Assembly (NCBI GenBank): GCA_001910725.1
Contig: MJGA01000023.1
Coordinates: 372,001 to 436,000, forward strand
Length of the DNA: 64,000 nt
Reading direction: 5' to 3'
Source: Phanerodontia chrysosporium
Lineage: Eukaryota > Basidiomycota > Agaricomycetes > Polyporales > Phanerochaetaceae
The position numbers and the translations under genes are program-made. The notes below the pieces were generated by a model. It saw only the letters and a program-made list of their open reading frames with translations. It was not told where the DNA came from and ran no database searches. Position 1 is the first letter of the stretch. The number at the start of each line of letters is the position of its first letter. Positions 1 through 12,490 of this stretch are shown here, piece by piece.

Positions 1-1014
1 ATAGCCCTTGTCATGCACTGCTGGAAGCGTAGAAGGTATATCTCTGCTTCCTTGAAGTGCCGCTATAATTCACCGTAAGCACTAGCTGAAGAGTACACGA
101 CTGCGAACGTACATGAGCTTTGAGGTAGTCGATGCATATGTCGACCCGCTCGACCATGTATAGAAAGTCAGTCTGAAGTACCAGTGACTCTCCAGGATGG
201 TTCAGCATTCGGGTGGCATGCTCAAGCTCTTGGAAGTACTCTAGGCGGGTACCGATAGCTTCAGTCATTTCGAGCAGTCGATCCTGCAGAACCATCAGCC
301 ACGGACCACTGCTCAGAGCACAAACACGCACCCTTTCTTCGAGCAGCTGCTCACACGCGTCCTTCAGACTCTTCCCCCCTCCTCCACACTGCGCCAGCCC
401 TGGAGCATGCCTTCGAGCTCACGCTCTATCCCGTCGATGCGGGCCGCAAGCGCGTCGCACGTCGCGAGGTGCTCAGCGACGCCTGCCAGATGCGCGCGGA
501 AGTGCGCCTCCTGGCTGTGCGTCACCGAACGGTCGATAAGCGCAAACCAGTCGTAGAACTGCTGCGGCGTCGCGATAGGGTGTTGTGGGTGCAGGGCGCC
601 CCCTGCGCGCGCAGGAGCGGACGCAGCTGGGGTCCCCGGGCGTGGCGTGCCTTGTAGACGGTGCCGCGGCGATGGCGACGCGGGGCGTGACGAGGACCCA
701 GAGTCGGTGGTGCTAAACTTGGACTCCGTTAGCTCTGGCTGTAGGACAGGTCTTTTCTGGCATGGTCGCACGCTGAAGGATGTTCACGGACGGAGTGCAT
801 GTCGCGCAGGCCAGCACGCAGCTCCGGTGGATGTGCCAGCACAGCGACGTACCTTCACAGGTAGCGCTGCATTCTCGCTCGCAGACTTCAAGAAGTTGAC
901 ACTGCGTATCTCAAGCTCTCCTAGAGGTGCCTTCGCTTCCCATTCCTCGAGCGTGATCGCGGGCTTAGGCTGCGGTGTTGGCGGCGCTGGAGCTGGTTGT
1001 CGTCGAGATGCCAT
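1..1014 (-). CDS. COG3: COG3 (Sec34), conserved oligomeric Golgi complex subunit 3, N-terminal part
   Basis: COG is the eight-subunit tether that captures retrograde intra-Golgi vesicles, and COG3 belongs to its essential lobe. The ATG at 1014 opens exon 853-1014, which carries the conserved early segment ITLEEWEAKAPLGELEIRSV. Exon 332-756 holds a Ser/Pro-rich linker and then FYDWFALIDRSVTHSQEAHF. Exon 113-283 holds the coiled-coil part (EMTEAIGTRLEYFQELEHAT) and exon 1-62 continues to RFQQC before the window edge, so only the N-terminal region is present. Introns have clean GT-AG ends. One anomaly is that exon 332-756 is one base short of frame: the EEGG-SLKDAC junction falls on a run of six Gs (plus-strand Cs 374-379) where seven are needed. 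This looks like a homopolymer indel rather than a dead gene. The family assignment is from recalled sequence similarity. Confidence 0.88.
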
Positions 1015-1321
1015 GCACACTCAGCAGCTAGCGATAGACGGCGAGATACTCGGTGGCAATAAATCCAGAGGCTTGTGTGGACGTGTGTAAGAGCGCCCCC
1101 GCGTCGGTCGACGCACTTCGCGGAGGTAATAGACTGTCACTTACATCACTTTTGAATACACTTGATTGAGAGCTTACCTCTTAGACGCTTAGGTAAGAGT
1201 TTGTAACTTACATCCTTTACTGGAGGGCTGAGGGCGGTTATTGACTCGCACCGGCATTGATTTCCGGAATAAGCAACTCTGTCAGCTTGCTACTTGCCAA
1301 CGGTCCCTGTCGTTCTGCTCG

Positions 1322-2286
1322 ATGGCTGGTGCCTTTGCCCAGCTATTTCTGGGCTGCTGCGGACGAAGACGGTCTCACTCGCTGGTGAGTGTCTTACAAG
1401 AAACCCTTAAACCAAGTTAAACGTTCCGCAGGGCGAGCCCGACGAACACACCCGTCTTATCCGTCCGCGCCAGAAAACGAGGTTCCATCGTACGTTCTTC
1501 CCCACAGAAGTAAGACTGAACACGTGAATGACCTAGGGTGGTGATTCAGACCTACGCCAAACTATGTCGTGGACCAGCAAATTATCAGGGACCGCCTAGG
1601 GTCTATTGTGCGCTCAAAGGAAGGGTGCGTGTTCTTCCGCTGACTCTGGTCTGACAATCTCCAGCGGGCGCCGTCGTTCATGCCTCTCTCGGTCCCTTTT
1701 CATGCAGAAAGATGGTGAACGTCAACACCGCGCTCCCCTTCAACCTGCACAACAAGGGCGTGCACGAACTCGACCCGTCGCGCCCCGCACGCAGCCGCTC
1801 CGCGCACCCGGTGATGGGAGGGCTGGCAGAGTCAAGCACAGACATGCTGCCAGACCTGCCATCGCGCGTGTCCTCGTACTCGCCCACGCGCGGCCGCGAC
1901 CTCTCGCCGTCACAGACAAGCCGCTCGACGTCCTCGCTCCACCCCGGTGACGCGTCGTACCTCCATCCGAGGCTTATGACGGCACCGGCCGGCGGCCTAT
2001 CTTCAACGCACGACTCATTCGGGGCCCGGGTGGCTACGGTGTGGGCGGCAAGTTTGGGCCCAGGAAGGGAAGAAGCGCGACCAGAGGCAGGACGGGTCCT
2101 CCTGAGCCGGAGCAGGACGGAAGATCTACTGCGTCCAACGCTGTGCAGCCCATCGGCGAAGACGACGTCGGACAGTCTTCGCAAGAATCGACACCCGACC
2201 TCTCTGGGAGCGACGGTGCACATCCAGCAGCCGCGGATGTCGCTCTGCAAGACGTCGGCAAAATTACGTGTAGTTGGGGAGACTAG
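1322..2286 (+). CDS. Conserved basidiomycete hypothetical protein with Cys-rich N-terminus
   Basis: I do not know a function. Four exons fit well: 1322-1384, 1432-1481, 1550-1624 and 1708-2286. The start codon opens MAGAFAQLFLGCCGRRR, a hydrophobic stretch with a Cys pair next to basic residues, which could be lipid-modified and membrane-attached (inference). A DEHTRLI motif, an SIVRSKEGKMVNVNTALPFN block and a long Ser/Pro/Arg-rich tail follow. I recall similar small Agaricomycete proteins with DEHTxLI and RSKEGKMV blocks. Exon 4 is one base short: the frame giving DASYLHP must pass into the frame giving EAYDGTGRRPIFNARLIRG near 1968-1971 (sequence atccgagg), which suggests an indel there. 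The end at 2286 is the first stop in the second frame; a further 3' exon cannot be excluded. Confidence 0.6.
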
Positions 2287-5200
2287 GGGAGGTTCACAGT
2301 GTCGGCTTACTGAGCAATGCATTCTGCCATGACGACCTTCAAGAGTTTCTACGACAATTTCACGATCTTCATCCCCGCTCTGGTCGCATTTACCATCTCC
2401 ACTCTGGAATTTCTTGTATTATAACAGGGCTTTGGTCAGCTATCGCCGAACACATCTGTTGCACATATACACATTCTCATGGTTCTCTACCTCGTACAGG
2501 GCACGATAATGCTGTCCTGCCGATACGCCCACATTGCGCGGAGTCGAGGTGAAGGCAGCCCTAAACGCCCGGTGGCGGCGGCGCCGGCCTCGGGGACCCA
2601 CAACCGGGCCGCACCGGTGGAGGCCGCAGGCCCTCCAGGCCTCTCCCCGCCTCCCTGGCAGTGGTATGCTTCGCGGGTAGAGAGGACGGGCGCACAATTA
2701 GCTTCAGCATCCGCAAGTTGGGGTCGTGATAAGACACTCGCAGCTCTCTATTCAGCCAGGCGAGCGACTCAGCTCCGGCGGGCGCGCCTACGGTCCACCA
2801 CGCCTCTGCAAGCTGTGATGCCTCTTAAAACCTCCGAGGCCCAATTCGGGAGGTTCTTAGAATCGTGCGATAACCGTTTGAGACACCCCGCCCTGCTGAA
2901 CTCTCTTTCAGCGCAGCCATGTGCCTCAGTGCTGTGTGAACGGCTCGCGCGAACGTGACGACCGTGCACGTCGTCGAACGTCACCCGCGCGCCGCCTTTG
3001 AACCATCCCCACTGTCCGCGGTGCCGCCCCGGGCGTCGCACCAAGGTGAGAAGCCTGCGACGCGCGCAGAGACACGTCGCTGAGGCTGGGCGCCGCATTC
3101 TCAGGCACCTCCCGCCCGAACGCCATTTTCCACGGTGCCCCAGTGAGTTATGTCAGCCGTCAGCGAAAAGCTTGCCTCACGGGGATGGCGCAGGTCTGCT
3201 GTCCGCACTTGTGACCTCCAGCCAAGGCGTGATACGCGGCGGTGCAGGCCCTGTCGTCCTGCGGCCAATCTGCGGCGCGCTCCCTCGCCAGCTGCAGGTT
3301 TGCTGGCACGAGAGCCCAACGGGCATCCATGTCCTGTACTCGTGTACGGTGCGCACCAGCGGATATTCGGAGCCCCGCACCCGTTAATTTTACAGAGGCT
3401 TCCGCCAGCTTCTGCCTGGCCGCAACATGGCCATGGATCCGAGACAATGGAGTCGGAAAGAACGGAACAGGCGTTCTCGAAGTGAGTACCGAGAATAAGC
3501 CATGCGCATGCCTAGAGCAGAGCTCGATATCTTGCACGCCGCAGTCGGAAGGAATCTTCGCTCAAGCCGCCGTCGACGATCTCTTTAGCAGATGTCGAAC
3601 TTACAAAGCACCTTCTACCGACGTACTCTCAACAACCCGGTGCGGCATGCGTAGCTGGAGGGTCAGAAATCAGTAAAACGTCAAGAATCATGCGAACCTA
3701 GGTGTTCGGCAAGCTTGCCTTACAGACGAGCTCCTGGCCAGCTGCGATCCCTGGCGAGACTGGCCGACACTTGCAAAAACATATCTGCCCTGTCTGCCGC
3801 CGTTCACGGCAAGTGAGTGCTGCTAACGGCCCTGTGAAACTTACTAATGACTTTGCGCCTCCAGGCGTCTGTCTCTCCTCGCGTATGAGCTCCCACTGCT
3901 GCCTGGCCATCGTGTGTTGCAGAGCCGCCGCTAGGCTGTGCGCTATGTACCCCCTGCGCCGTACGCGATGAGCCATCCGGTACGCGTTTTCGCGTGCTGG
4001 CGAGCACCACTGGCCGGACTCGCGCTGTGGGAGAGATCTGCCAATTCAATCGATCGGCCGCGCCGCCGTCTCAGCAGTGCTCTCAACTCCGTCTTGCTGG
4101 CAAGTGATGGTCCCGAGTGACAGGCCGTATCAATTTTCCGCGGCCGGCGAGCAGGAATGGCCGTTTCATTCATTGACTTGTACTCTCGCTAGAAGACGCG
4201 CTGCTCCGCGGTGGACAAGACTGCTGCAGGGGCGGCACCCAGGCTCCCCGAGACCGAGCGGGTGTGCCCAGTGGGCTCCTCTTCTCCGCTAAAGTTGGCC
4301 TTTATCAGCGGACCCTGAGCCTTGAGGTGCCCAATGTCCGCGCCCACATGATCGCTGCGTGGTGCTCGGAGCACGGAGCGATGTGCTGCTCCAGAGGCAG
4401 CTCGCCCAAGTAAGCCGCAGGAGGAGGCTGCGCGAGGGCGAAAGTCAAAATCGGGCAAGGTACACAAGCGGCTCCGAGGCGCCAGGACGGCGTGCGGTGT
4501 TGGGCGTCGAGGCCCGACTTGTCCCTCGGGGGTTCCCACTCCGACGGTGGCCCCGTAATTGCCTGTGGATGATCCGGACTGGTCGCTGGGCACCTCTTCA
4601 GGTGTGCGCTGCTGATGTCTGCCTGCCTGCGCCCATCGTGCTCGAAGATCAGGGACGTCTGATTCGGTACCACCCCGCAGGGCCGCGCCTGCCTGTGCGA
4701 CTAAAAGGCCCGAGATGCAGACGCAGATTCGCCTGGGCGCGGCCGCACGCATATGACATCCCACCCGCGGTCGATCACAGGCATGGCTACGTTGAATTGC
4801 ATTCGCTTGGGTGCTACGTCGTCGACTGGGGGCGGCCTGGCAACGTCTCCGCACACCGCAGCGGCGCCGCCGCACAGGAGAGCGTGCGCGCACGGTGTGG
4901 GCTCGCTGCGGCCTCCGCCTATCCGCACGATCATCGCAGAGATAAGATGTTGCGCAACGCGCGCACGGCGAGGCCACGACGCGCGCAGCTTCCGTCGCAC
5001 GCACGGAATGCGGCAGAAGCTTCCCACCGAACGCGGGCCAGCGCATAGGCACAATCAGACCATCCGTCGTCGAAGGCGATCCGGGGCGAGCAATGCGGCC
5101 TCCGCCGCTGGCCTTGGAGGGCTGGCACGAAGAGAAGGCGAACCTTATTCGCCCGGAGCCGAGGATGGGGCCTAACTCCGGCCTGTGCTCTGCGCGCGCG

Positions 5201-6883
5201 GACGCTGCGAGGGGATGCTCGTCGGTGTGCGCGACGGCTTCGCAGACGAGCGGTCTAAACGTACCGGTCCGAGGCGAGGACACGCCGCGAAGGATCACTG
5301 GCAATCTCCAGGCCAGGCGGTCGCCCTATCGTCGAGGGTCGAAGCCGGTGCGATCGATGGCTGCCAAAGGCTCTCCGAAGAACTAAGCAACAAAGGACCA
5401 ACCAGAGTCAGCAAAGCGACGCCTCTGCTGCGGATACCTCAGGTGGGAACTTGTGGCCTTTCGCAGCGCGAAACGCGCTCACTGCAGGAGAATGCTTCCC
5501 TTGCGGGTGCGCAGTACACTCCCGAGCCAGAGGATCCGGTGCGCGAAGCCTGCGCGCTGCGAAAGAAGTGACAAGTCGGTGTTAGGCCTTGCTCGACGTC
5601 GGGAGGCTGACCAGGTCGCGCGGACGCCCTGTGTCCTTCTCCGCGCAACGCTGCGCCAAATCCATTCAACCATGCATCGCTGCGTGAGTCCGCCATCACG
5701 AAGGGCCGTGTCTGCAGTCGCATGGTCCAGACGTCCGGGGGAGAAGCTCCCCGGGCACACGTCGCTGCGTCAACAATAGCACGCCTCTTGGGGGGCGGCA
5801 GCTTCGGGCTCATCACAGGGTGGCTCTCCCCATGACAGGCACTGTCAGCGCGCCCCTTTCGCAGCACGGGAAGGGTCAGTCGACCACTGTCTCGGACGGC
5901 TAGTGCTGCTGGCACTCACCGCGTTCTCGCGCGTCCCGTCGTCTCATCCCCAATCGCTCGGCAGCGGGTGGGCCGGCGCTGCGCAGAGGTCGTCATGGCA
6001 CGCGCTGCATCATGCTGCATTTCACGGGCCTTCTGGAACTGGGGATCGAAGGAGCGGTGCCGCCACTTCATCGTGGAGAGCGCGCCACGCTGACGAAGGT
6101 CGTGGGAGACAGCAGCGGCACGGGCGACGCCTCTGCAGCAACCCTGCACATCGACTCTGTCGACTGAGAAGCCATGGCGATTGGGCTTGGCCGAACAGGG
6201 TATGGCTGTCCCTGGAGGAGCCCCAGCCTCGCTGAAATCTCGGCGAGCATCGTTCTCGTGGTCAGCGAAAGCTCGCAGGCGGTCCCAGGAACGCCAGGCT
6301 ACAGGGCCGGCTGATACGCTTCGCTGCATTCGAGCCAGAGGGATGCTGAGAACTGGAGACTCACATTGGTTATTGAGAAGGAGTGCGTGAACGGAACGTG
6401 CTGCCGCATTCGTGGCTGTAGGTTTGCCACAACGTGCGATCATTGGGTTTCAGGAGACTGATGTCGATGGCCATTGGCTGGAGATGTGCGAGAATAAGGA
6501 CGGACATTGACAGAACTGTCCGTGCGGGAAGACTAATCACCGAGTGCCCATTCTTCGTGAAAAAACGAAAGGAACGAGGGTCAGTTCGGAAGGAGGATCA
6601 GTGGATGTTCCCCGAAAGCCGACTCAAAGGAGATATGTGAGCCAAGTACAGCGCAGAGACGTGATTGCACCTGTTGACACGTTAATATTTGTCAGGGCCC
6701 TTTGTGAGATCCATCGTGCGCGTCTCCAGAACTCATTACCCGTGAGCATGAGATCCCACAAAAGTTTGTTCTAGCTTGCCCGGGACCCTCGCGTGGTTTC
6801 ATATCTATACCTCGCCTCTCTCCAGCCCTCCATGCCTTGATCTGCCGGTTTCTACCTCTCCTCGTCTCCGTTGTGCCGCAGAG
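2287..6883. other. GC-rich stretch without a recognisable gene
   Basis: This 4.6 kb is GC-rich and therefore poor in stop codons, so all six frames contain long open stretches (for example 4189-5304 on the minus strand). None gives a recognised domain, a plausible exon-intron chain or protein-like composition. A glycine-loop-like peptide (LLGGGSFGLI, near 5788 plus) has no kinase context. The last 100 bases before 6884 are pyrimidine-rich, as expected for the leader of the next gene. It could hold decayed transposon or gene relics. Confidence 0.5.
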
Positions 6884-9800
6884 ATGGTCGCTGCAGCGAA
6901 CGCCGAGCTATATACCCCCTTTCCGCCTAGTCTCGTCATCGAGGACGGCGTGCAATCTAGCGAGGAAGGTTCCACTTCTGATATTCACTCGCCTATATTT
7001 GAGCCATCCTATCCAGACGGTAAGCACCGCCTGTTCCGCTCTGTGCGCTGGCCGCGGTGACTCATATGACAACGCAAATAAAAAGTCCGTTATCACCTAG
7101 GCCACCACCACCCACAGCTTCCCGACGCCTCGTCCTCGTTCATCGCTCAGGCGTCGGCATTTGACGCGCGCTATGGGAGGCACAACTTACAGGTACCGGG
7201 CAGTCATCTCCTAGAGACCTTACAGCCACCGAGCGCAACTGTTCAGCAGCTGCTACCACCTCCTCAGGGCCATGTCGGATTTGGCCTCCAGCAGCAGCCG
7301 GTGCTTAATTTGGCCCTCGAACCACCCCCGCCCATTCAGCCTCCCGCTTTAAGTCCTGTAGGCGAATACACGTTTAATCTTCCCCAGGGCGGATCGACAG
7401 CGCAACAAATGCATGTTGTTGCTTACGACAACAACATGCCCTCTTCGTCTCGAGCCGCCTCGTATTCCATGGCACCGCCTCCCGAACACAAGCCCTCGCC
7501 TCCCGTACACATCTCACCTGCCGTAAAAGGCAATGCGTCGGGCAATAACGCTCAGTCCTCCGCCTCGCCCTCACGACCCCGTCGAGAAGCGTCCAACGTC
7601 GTAATTGCGTGCCGACAATGGTGCGTACCATCAGACCGATGAAGATCCATTTACCCCCCGCTGACACAGACCCCGCAATTTGTTGGCATGGTCCGCAGTC
7701 GCGCGCGCAAGATACGTTGCGATTCGACTCGCCCGCAGTGCAATAATTGCATTCGTCGCGGCAACGACTGCGAGTACGACGCCAAACCGAAGCGGCGCGG
7801 CCCCGATAAGCGTCCCGGCACACGGCAGCGCTCCTGCAAGAAACGCCCGCCCGAGGCTGACCCGCCGACGGGAAACGCGAAGAAGAGGCGCAAGATCGAA
7901 GGCGAGGAGGACGCGGGCTCTGTTGCCTTTGATGAGCATGCCGGAGCCACTAATGGTGCGAAACGTCCGTCCCTCGTTCCCGCTGCACATATACCAGATG
8001 AGGCTTCGGGCTTGCGTGTGCCGCAGGCGCCGCCGCTCGTCCTCGATACGTCGGCTCAAGCACGCGGGATGCCATCTGAAGCAATATATCCTAAAGTAAA
8101 GTATCTCGTCTCTCTCCTCTCGCGTGGGGTTCCATCAACCAGTATTTAATTCAGTGCTAGCAGGATGGCCTCTCTCCAGCTGCGCAACATTCTCCAGTCT
8201 ACCAGTACAACCCCGTTGATTATCCTGTGAACCGCGCCGTCATGCATTCTCCAATGTCTCCCAGCGGCCACCATGAACACCACATACCCCGGGCACCTTC
8301 GTTTGACTATGCTATTGAGAGCTGGTGGGATAGACTTCTTGATACCTATTCTGAATCTCGCAGTGCATCGTACGTGCTTTGCGCTTTCCTCCGCGCGGGG
8401 TATCTGATCACGCGTTGTATAGATATCAAGCTATTCGCAACGATATCACATTCCTGTGAGACGCCACAAAGCTTGTCTCTTCTGCGCGCGACTGACACCG
8501 TCCATGCAGACTCGACTCTAGCAGCTACTGGTTATTCTTCATTAATCGTCCACTTCTGATGCAAGACCTCGACGATGAGCGCAGGGCGCGTTCGCTGCAG
8601 CCTGCGTTCGTGCTATCTGCGCTCGCTCTGTCCACGCTGATGCGGTCGAGCGAGCTCGAGCGTGGGGCTGCTGGACGTGCGCGCGCCGTCGCTCTACGGG
8701 ACGCTGCCCACTCCGCCCTCTCGGCCGCGTGCAGTGCCCAACGCGTCGACATGCGGCTTGCAGAGGCATCCATTGTGAGTTAGACTCGCTCGCTTTTGCG
8801 GTGTCTCGGCTGACCGGGCGGCGGCAGATCCTGGCCATCTTCGAATCATCTAGCCATCCTGACCACTCGCAGAGGAGGGCCGACGAGGCGCTCCTGATCA
8901 TGGACTCGATCATCCGCGCCCTTGGGCTCACGATGATAGACATGAACGACGCGGACGTCTGCGTGTACAGCCCGCGCACGATCCCGATGGTGTACCACCC
9001 GCCCGGATACGTCTCGCCACAGAACTGTGCCTGCGTCACGGGCAGCCCCGCGCCACCGATCCACCCACACTCGCCACCGCAGCACTACACGCTCTCGTTC
9101 TCGTTCAACCCGCCCTGGGACCCGAACTGGAGCGTCGCGGAGATCGCCCGCGAGGAGTCGCGCCGGATCTGCTGGAGCGCGCTGAACCTCATCGCGAACT
9201 ACACCGCGCAGTCCGTCGCCTTCCACCAGTCGCCGCTCGACCTGTACCTCATGGAGCCCGCGAACGTAAGTGACCGCAGTGCAACAGCCCTGGCCGTTGG
9301 CTGACGGTGCGCGCAGTACTGCATCCTCTTCCCCGGCGAGGCGTACGAGCGCATGCCGCAGCACCGCATCCCGGGCCAGTCGCCCAAGGACTCGGTGTGG
9401 GCCCTGTACTGCCGCAGCATGCTCCTCTGGATCAGCGCGATCCGCCCGCGCGACAGCACCTGGACGACCGACGAGCGCTCCGACTTTGCTATCGGCGCGT
9501 GGACCGAGACTCGGCTCGTCGAGGACGGCCTCCAGATGCACAAGTGCAACCTCGACACCGCCATCATGTACCTCACCCGCGAATACCTCTACAAGTGAGT
9601 CTTTGCAGCCTGCTGCACCTCACCCCCGGCGCTGACGCTGCCTGCAACGACAGCACCCGTCTCGAGATTACCGACGAGTTCCGCCGGTAAGTGTACACGC
9701 CGTTGTCCCCGTCGCGAGGGCCCTAAGTTCTCCCAGCAGCTTGCAGGACCCCACGACTATCAGCATGCCTCCGCTGTTCAACCGGCGCCAGGCGCAAGAG

Positions 9801-10268
9801 TGGCGTACGTCCCCGCTGCCCCGCTGTCCGTCTGTCCGTCCCGTTGGCTGACCGCGCGCCAGTGTACTACCAGGAGCAGGTCGCGCGGCGCGTGAAGGAC
9901 GAGGTGCTCGAGGTCGGCACGCGGCCGGGGCACCTCCTCACGCGGCGCCCGTTCCAGGGGCTCTGGTACGCGAGCCAGGTGTCCATCTGCCTCGCGCTCT
10001 GGGGCTACGACCACACGCTCATGCAGGCCCTCGAGCTCGCGAAGACGTTCCTCATCCCCCTCGACGCCCTCGACGCCCTGTGGCCCTGCCGCGGTGAGTC
10101 TGCCCGCCACGTCGCGGCGCCTGCTGCTGCTGACGCCGTCGTGCAGAGCAGCGGACGCGCACCGAGACCCTGAGGGGCCGCCTCCGCGACGCCTGCATAC
10201 AGGCCGGCATTGCATCCCCTCTCCCTACCGACCTCACCCTCCCTCCTCAGCTGCTGCGCCCGACTTGA
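6884..10268 (+). CDS. Zn2Cys6 fungal transcription factor with middle homology region
   Basis: Likely a nuclear DNA-binding regulator. Twelve exons (6884-7019, 7101-7620, 7699-8095, 8164-8369, 8423-8455, 8510-8774, 8828-9265, 9317-9594, 9654-9686, 9737-9804, 9863-10093, 10147-10268) sum to 908 residues in one uninterrupted frame. The binuclear cluster starts near residue 216 (ACRQCRARKIRCD, then CNNCIRRGNDC); an intron splits its second Cys codon. A basic linker with KPKRRGPDK and KKRRK follows. Exons 4-11 encode the helical region typical of fungal_trans regulators (SYWLFFINRPLL, RRICWSALNLIANYTAQSV, LALWGYDHTLMQALELAKTF). The first 200 residues are Pro/Gln/Ser-rich, so the cluster is unusually internal. 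No biosynthetic neighbours indicate a target pathway. Confidence 0.9.
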
Positions 10269-10790
10269 TTCGTTCTCTCTGTCCTATTTGATTCTTTTTG
10301 GCATTCAACACTGCATAATTCAACATGTGTACAAGCTATAGTCTCCCCGCGTTGTCTGTATTCTATTTGTAACATCTCTGTTCACTCACACTATGCTTCT
10401 CCCCTTATCCAGCCCATTACTACAAGTCATATAGTTCGCGCCTCTTCGCACCTATTCACGCACTCGACTGCATTTTTGTTTAACATTCACGCTTTAGAGT
10501 TCCCCCGCGTTGTATATAAGGCAGCCAGGACCCCTTGGAGCCGTATGGGTTGTTGTATAGATTGTGGCAATCACATTGCCTGTTTGTTCGTTCCTCCTGA
10601 GTGCGAGAGAGTTGGAAACGGTCACCAAATCCCCTTTGTACTGGGAGCAGCGCTGGACCCTGTGGGTGCCTTCGCTCAACGAGACTCTGTCCATGGCAGC
10701 CATAGATGCGTCGCCAGACCTTTTTTTCAAGTAAGACTGGATAGAATTACACAGATCCGGTAGATGTGCGGGATTGTGCAAAAATCATGA
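10269..10790. other. Convergent intergenic spacer
   Basis: Lies between the 3' ends of the transcription-factor gene (plus) and the luciferase-domain gene (minus). It is moderately AT-rich and presumably holds both 3' ends. A TATATAAG string near 10513 sits in a non-promoter position. I see no gene here. Confidence 0.5.
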
Positions 10791-11723
10791 TCAATGCTTG
10801 ATCTCCGTCGTTTGGGTCATGAAGCGTGCAGCCGCAACGAGGATCTTCTCCATGACAGCAAGCTCTTGCTCGTCCCGTGGAGCGTAGATCCAGATGTACT
10901 CCTTTGGCAGCTTTGCCTCTGGCGGGACAGGGAGTGCATGGAGGGGCCGGGAGCCGCTGAGGCGGTGCCGCTCACCCCAACCCTTCTCGATGACTAGATA
11001 AAGGTCAGCCTACTGACGCCACACGAAGCGCAGCTAGACGCACCGAACTTGCAGTCCTGCGGTGCCAGAATGACGTGCACCGAGTGGTCGCTCGGATGGA
11101 TATGCCCGACCTCGCGAAGGCCCGCCTGCAGGACGCTGTGCTGCGCGGGCGCACTCTGCTTCACGAGGATCCCGTCGTGCATCTTCTCGTGCGGCGAGCG
11201 GGTCAGCTCGAGCAGGTCCGGGTTCAGCTTGACGATCCGCTCGAAGAGGGCGTCCAGTTTCTGCACGGTGGCGTCAGGCACCCGCCGCGGAGGCACACCC
11301 GGTGCAGAGGCCACGCACCGCAAACATCTCCCGCGACGGCACCTGGTCGAGCTGGCGCGCGGGCACGACGTGGAAGCCGGGGTCGGGGCGCGGGCCCGTG
11401 CGCGGCGGGAGCGCCGCGCGGTCGTCGAGCCAGGTGCTCTTGTCCGCGTCGCGGTCGTACTCGCCCGTGCTCGTCGTCGCGCGCGCAAACAGGCGCAGCA
11501 CGAGCGCCATGAGCCACCCGCGCACGCCGTACGGGAGCCCGCCGGGGCCGAGCGCCATGAACGCGCGGTAGTTCCTGCGCAGCCAGAGCGAGGAGAGCCC
11601 GACGACGGCCGCGGCCGCCGCGAACGCGCCGGGGCGCCGCCGCACGGCCGCGGGCGCGTGCTGGGCGAGCGCGTCGATGTGCCGCACGGCGGCGGCGAGG
11701 ATGGCGGGGTGCTGGGTGCTCAT
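10791..11723 (-). CDS. Luciferase-domain (DUF5519-like) protein
   Basis: Three exons (11319-11723, 11044-11260, 10791-10993) give 274 residues in frame. An N-terminal hydrophobic helix (AFAAAAAVVGLSSLWL) suggests membrane anchoring. It is followed by the conserved segment LGPGGLPYGVRGWLMALVL, a GFHVVPARQLDQ motif, PHEKMHDGILVK and HIHPSDHSVHVILAPQDC, ending in EKGWGERHRLSG and PKEYIWIYAPRDEQELAVM. I recognise this order from the fungal 'luciferase domain-containing protein' family, whose biochemical role is unknown. The two introns are 58 and 50 nt with GTGCGT donors. It is transcribed away from the P-loop gene region, with a 767-nt upstream gap. No anomaly was seen. Confidence 0.8.
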
Positions 11724-12490
11724 GGTGTGCGGGAGGAAGGCAGCGGGAGGAGATCCTGCGGAGCCCCTGTTATATGGCCGCCAAGGGCCGCCCGGGCAGC
11801 GGCATACGTCAGGTCGGTGTTCGACGCATAGTACGGCTGTGGGCGTGGCCATCAAACACGGTCTTGTATGTTGCTTCAGCTGTCGTCGGGAGCTGCGATC
11901 AAGTGCAGGCGGGCGTCACGGCAGGCCGCAGTGCTCGGGATAGCGTGTACACGATTGGCAAGAGACTCGGACGCGCAACCGCAGAAAGCATCGTATATTG
12001 CGCAGAAGGATTACATAGGATACTGCGGTTTACAATGTTGATCCACGAGAGAAATCAGTCTACTAGCATGCCTAGTATTATGCACTGTGAACCGTTGTTC
12101 TCCTTCGCATCGGAGATAGCACATATACAACATGCTGGCTGCACCACAGCATTGAAGTCGTTCTCGCGTATGTTGTCTTGAACTTCGGAAAGTATACTCG
12201 ACTTTTCATGTGCGGCACTGCTTAGCTGCCTCTGACTGGATTGATGCGTTTTGCTCGCACTCTGACTGCCGCCTCTGCACTGATTCGCGTACTCAACCAC
12301 AGTAATGCATTTGGAGGAGAACCTAGCCATAACCCAAGCCGCAGCACCATTATCAAAACCTACAGTTTCCTCAGCTGACCAAACCTTCCGCAGGTCTACA
12401 CCACCAGCAGAACGGGGCTTGCTCAGCTGGATGCCACGCCTGCTAGAGCGCCTCCATCAGAACACCTCAACGGCCCAACAGTGACCGTAC
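11724..12490. other. Intergenic spacer, no gene seen
   Basis: About 770 bp between two minus-strand genes. Open frames are short and lack splice-compatible partners. It should include the promoter of the luciferase-domain gene and the 3' end of the P-loop gene. Confidence 0.4.

Noticed and set aside
4189..5304. 371-codon open frame on the minus strand
   Set aside because: It lies in a GC-rich block where every frame is open; composition is Arg/Ala/Pro-rich with no domain, and the opposite strand is equally open.
5780..5830. Glycine-rich loop resembling a protein-kinase motif
   Set aside because: No following catalytic-loop or DFG motif in any frame; stop codon soon after.
10476..10781. Overlapping frames on both strands near a TATATAAG string
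   Set aside because: Located between two convergent 3' ends; no coding character, and TATA in this place is not upstream of a gene.
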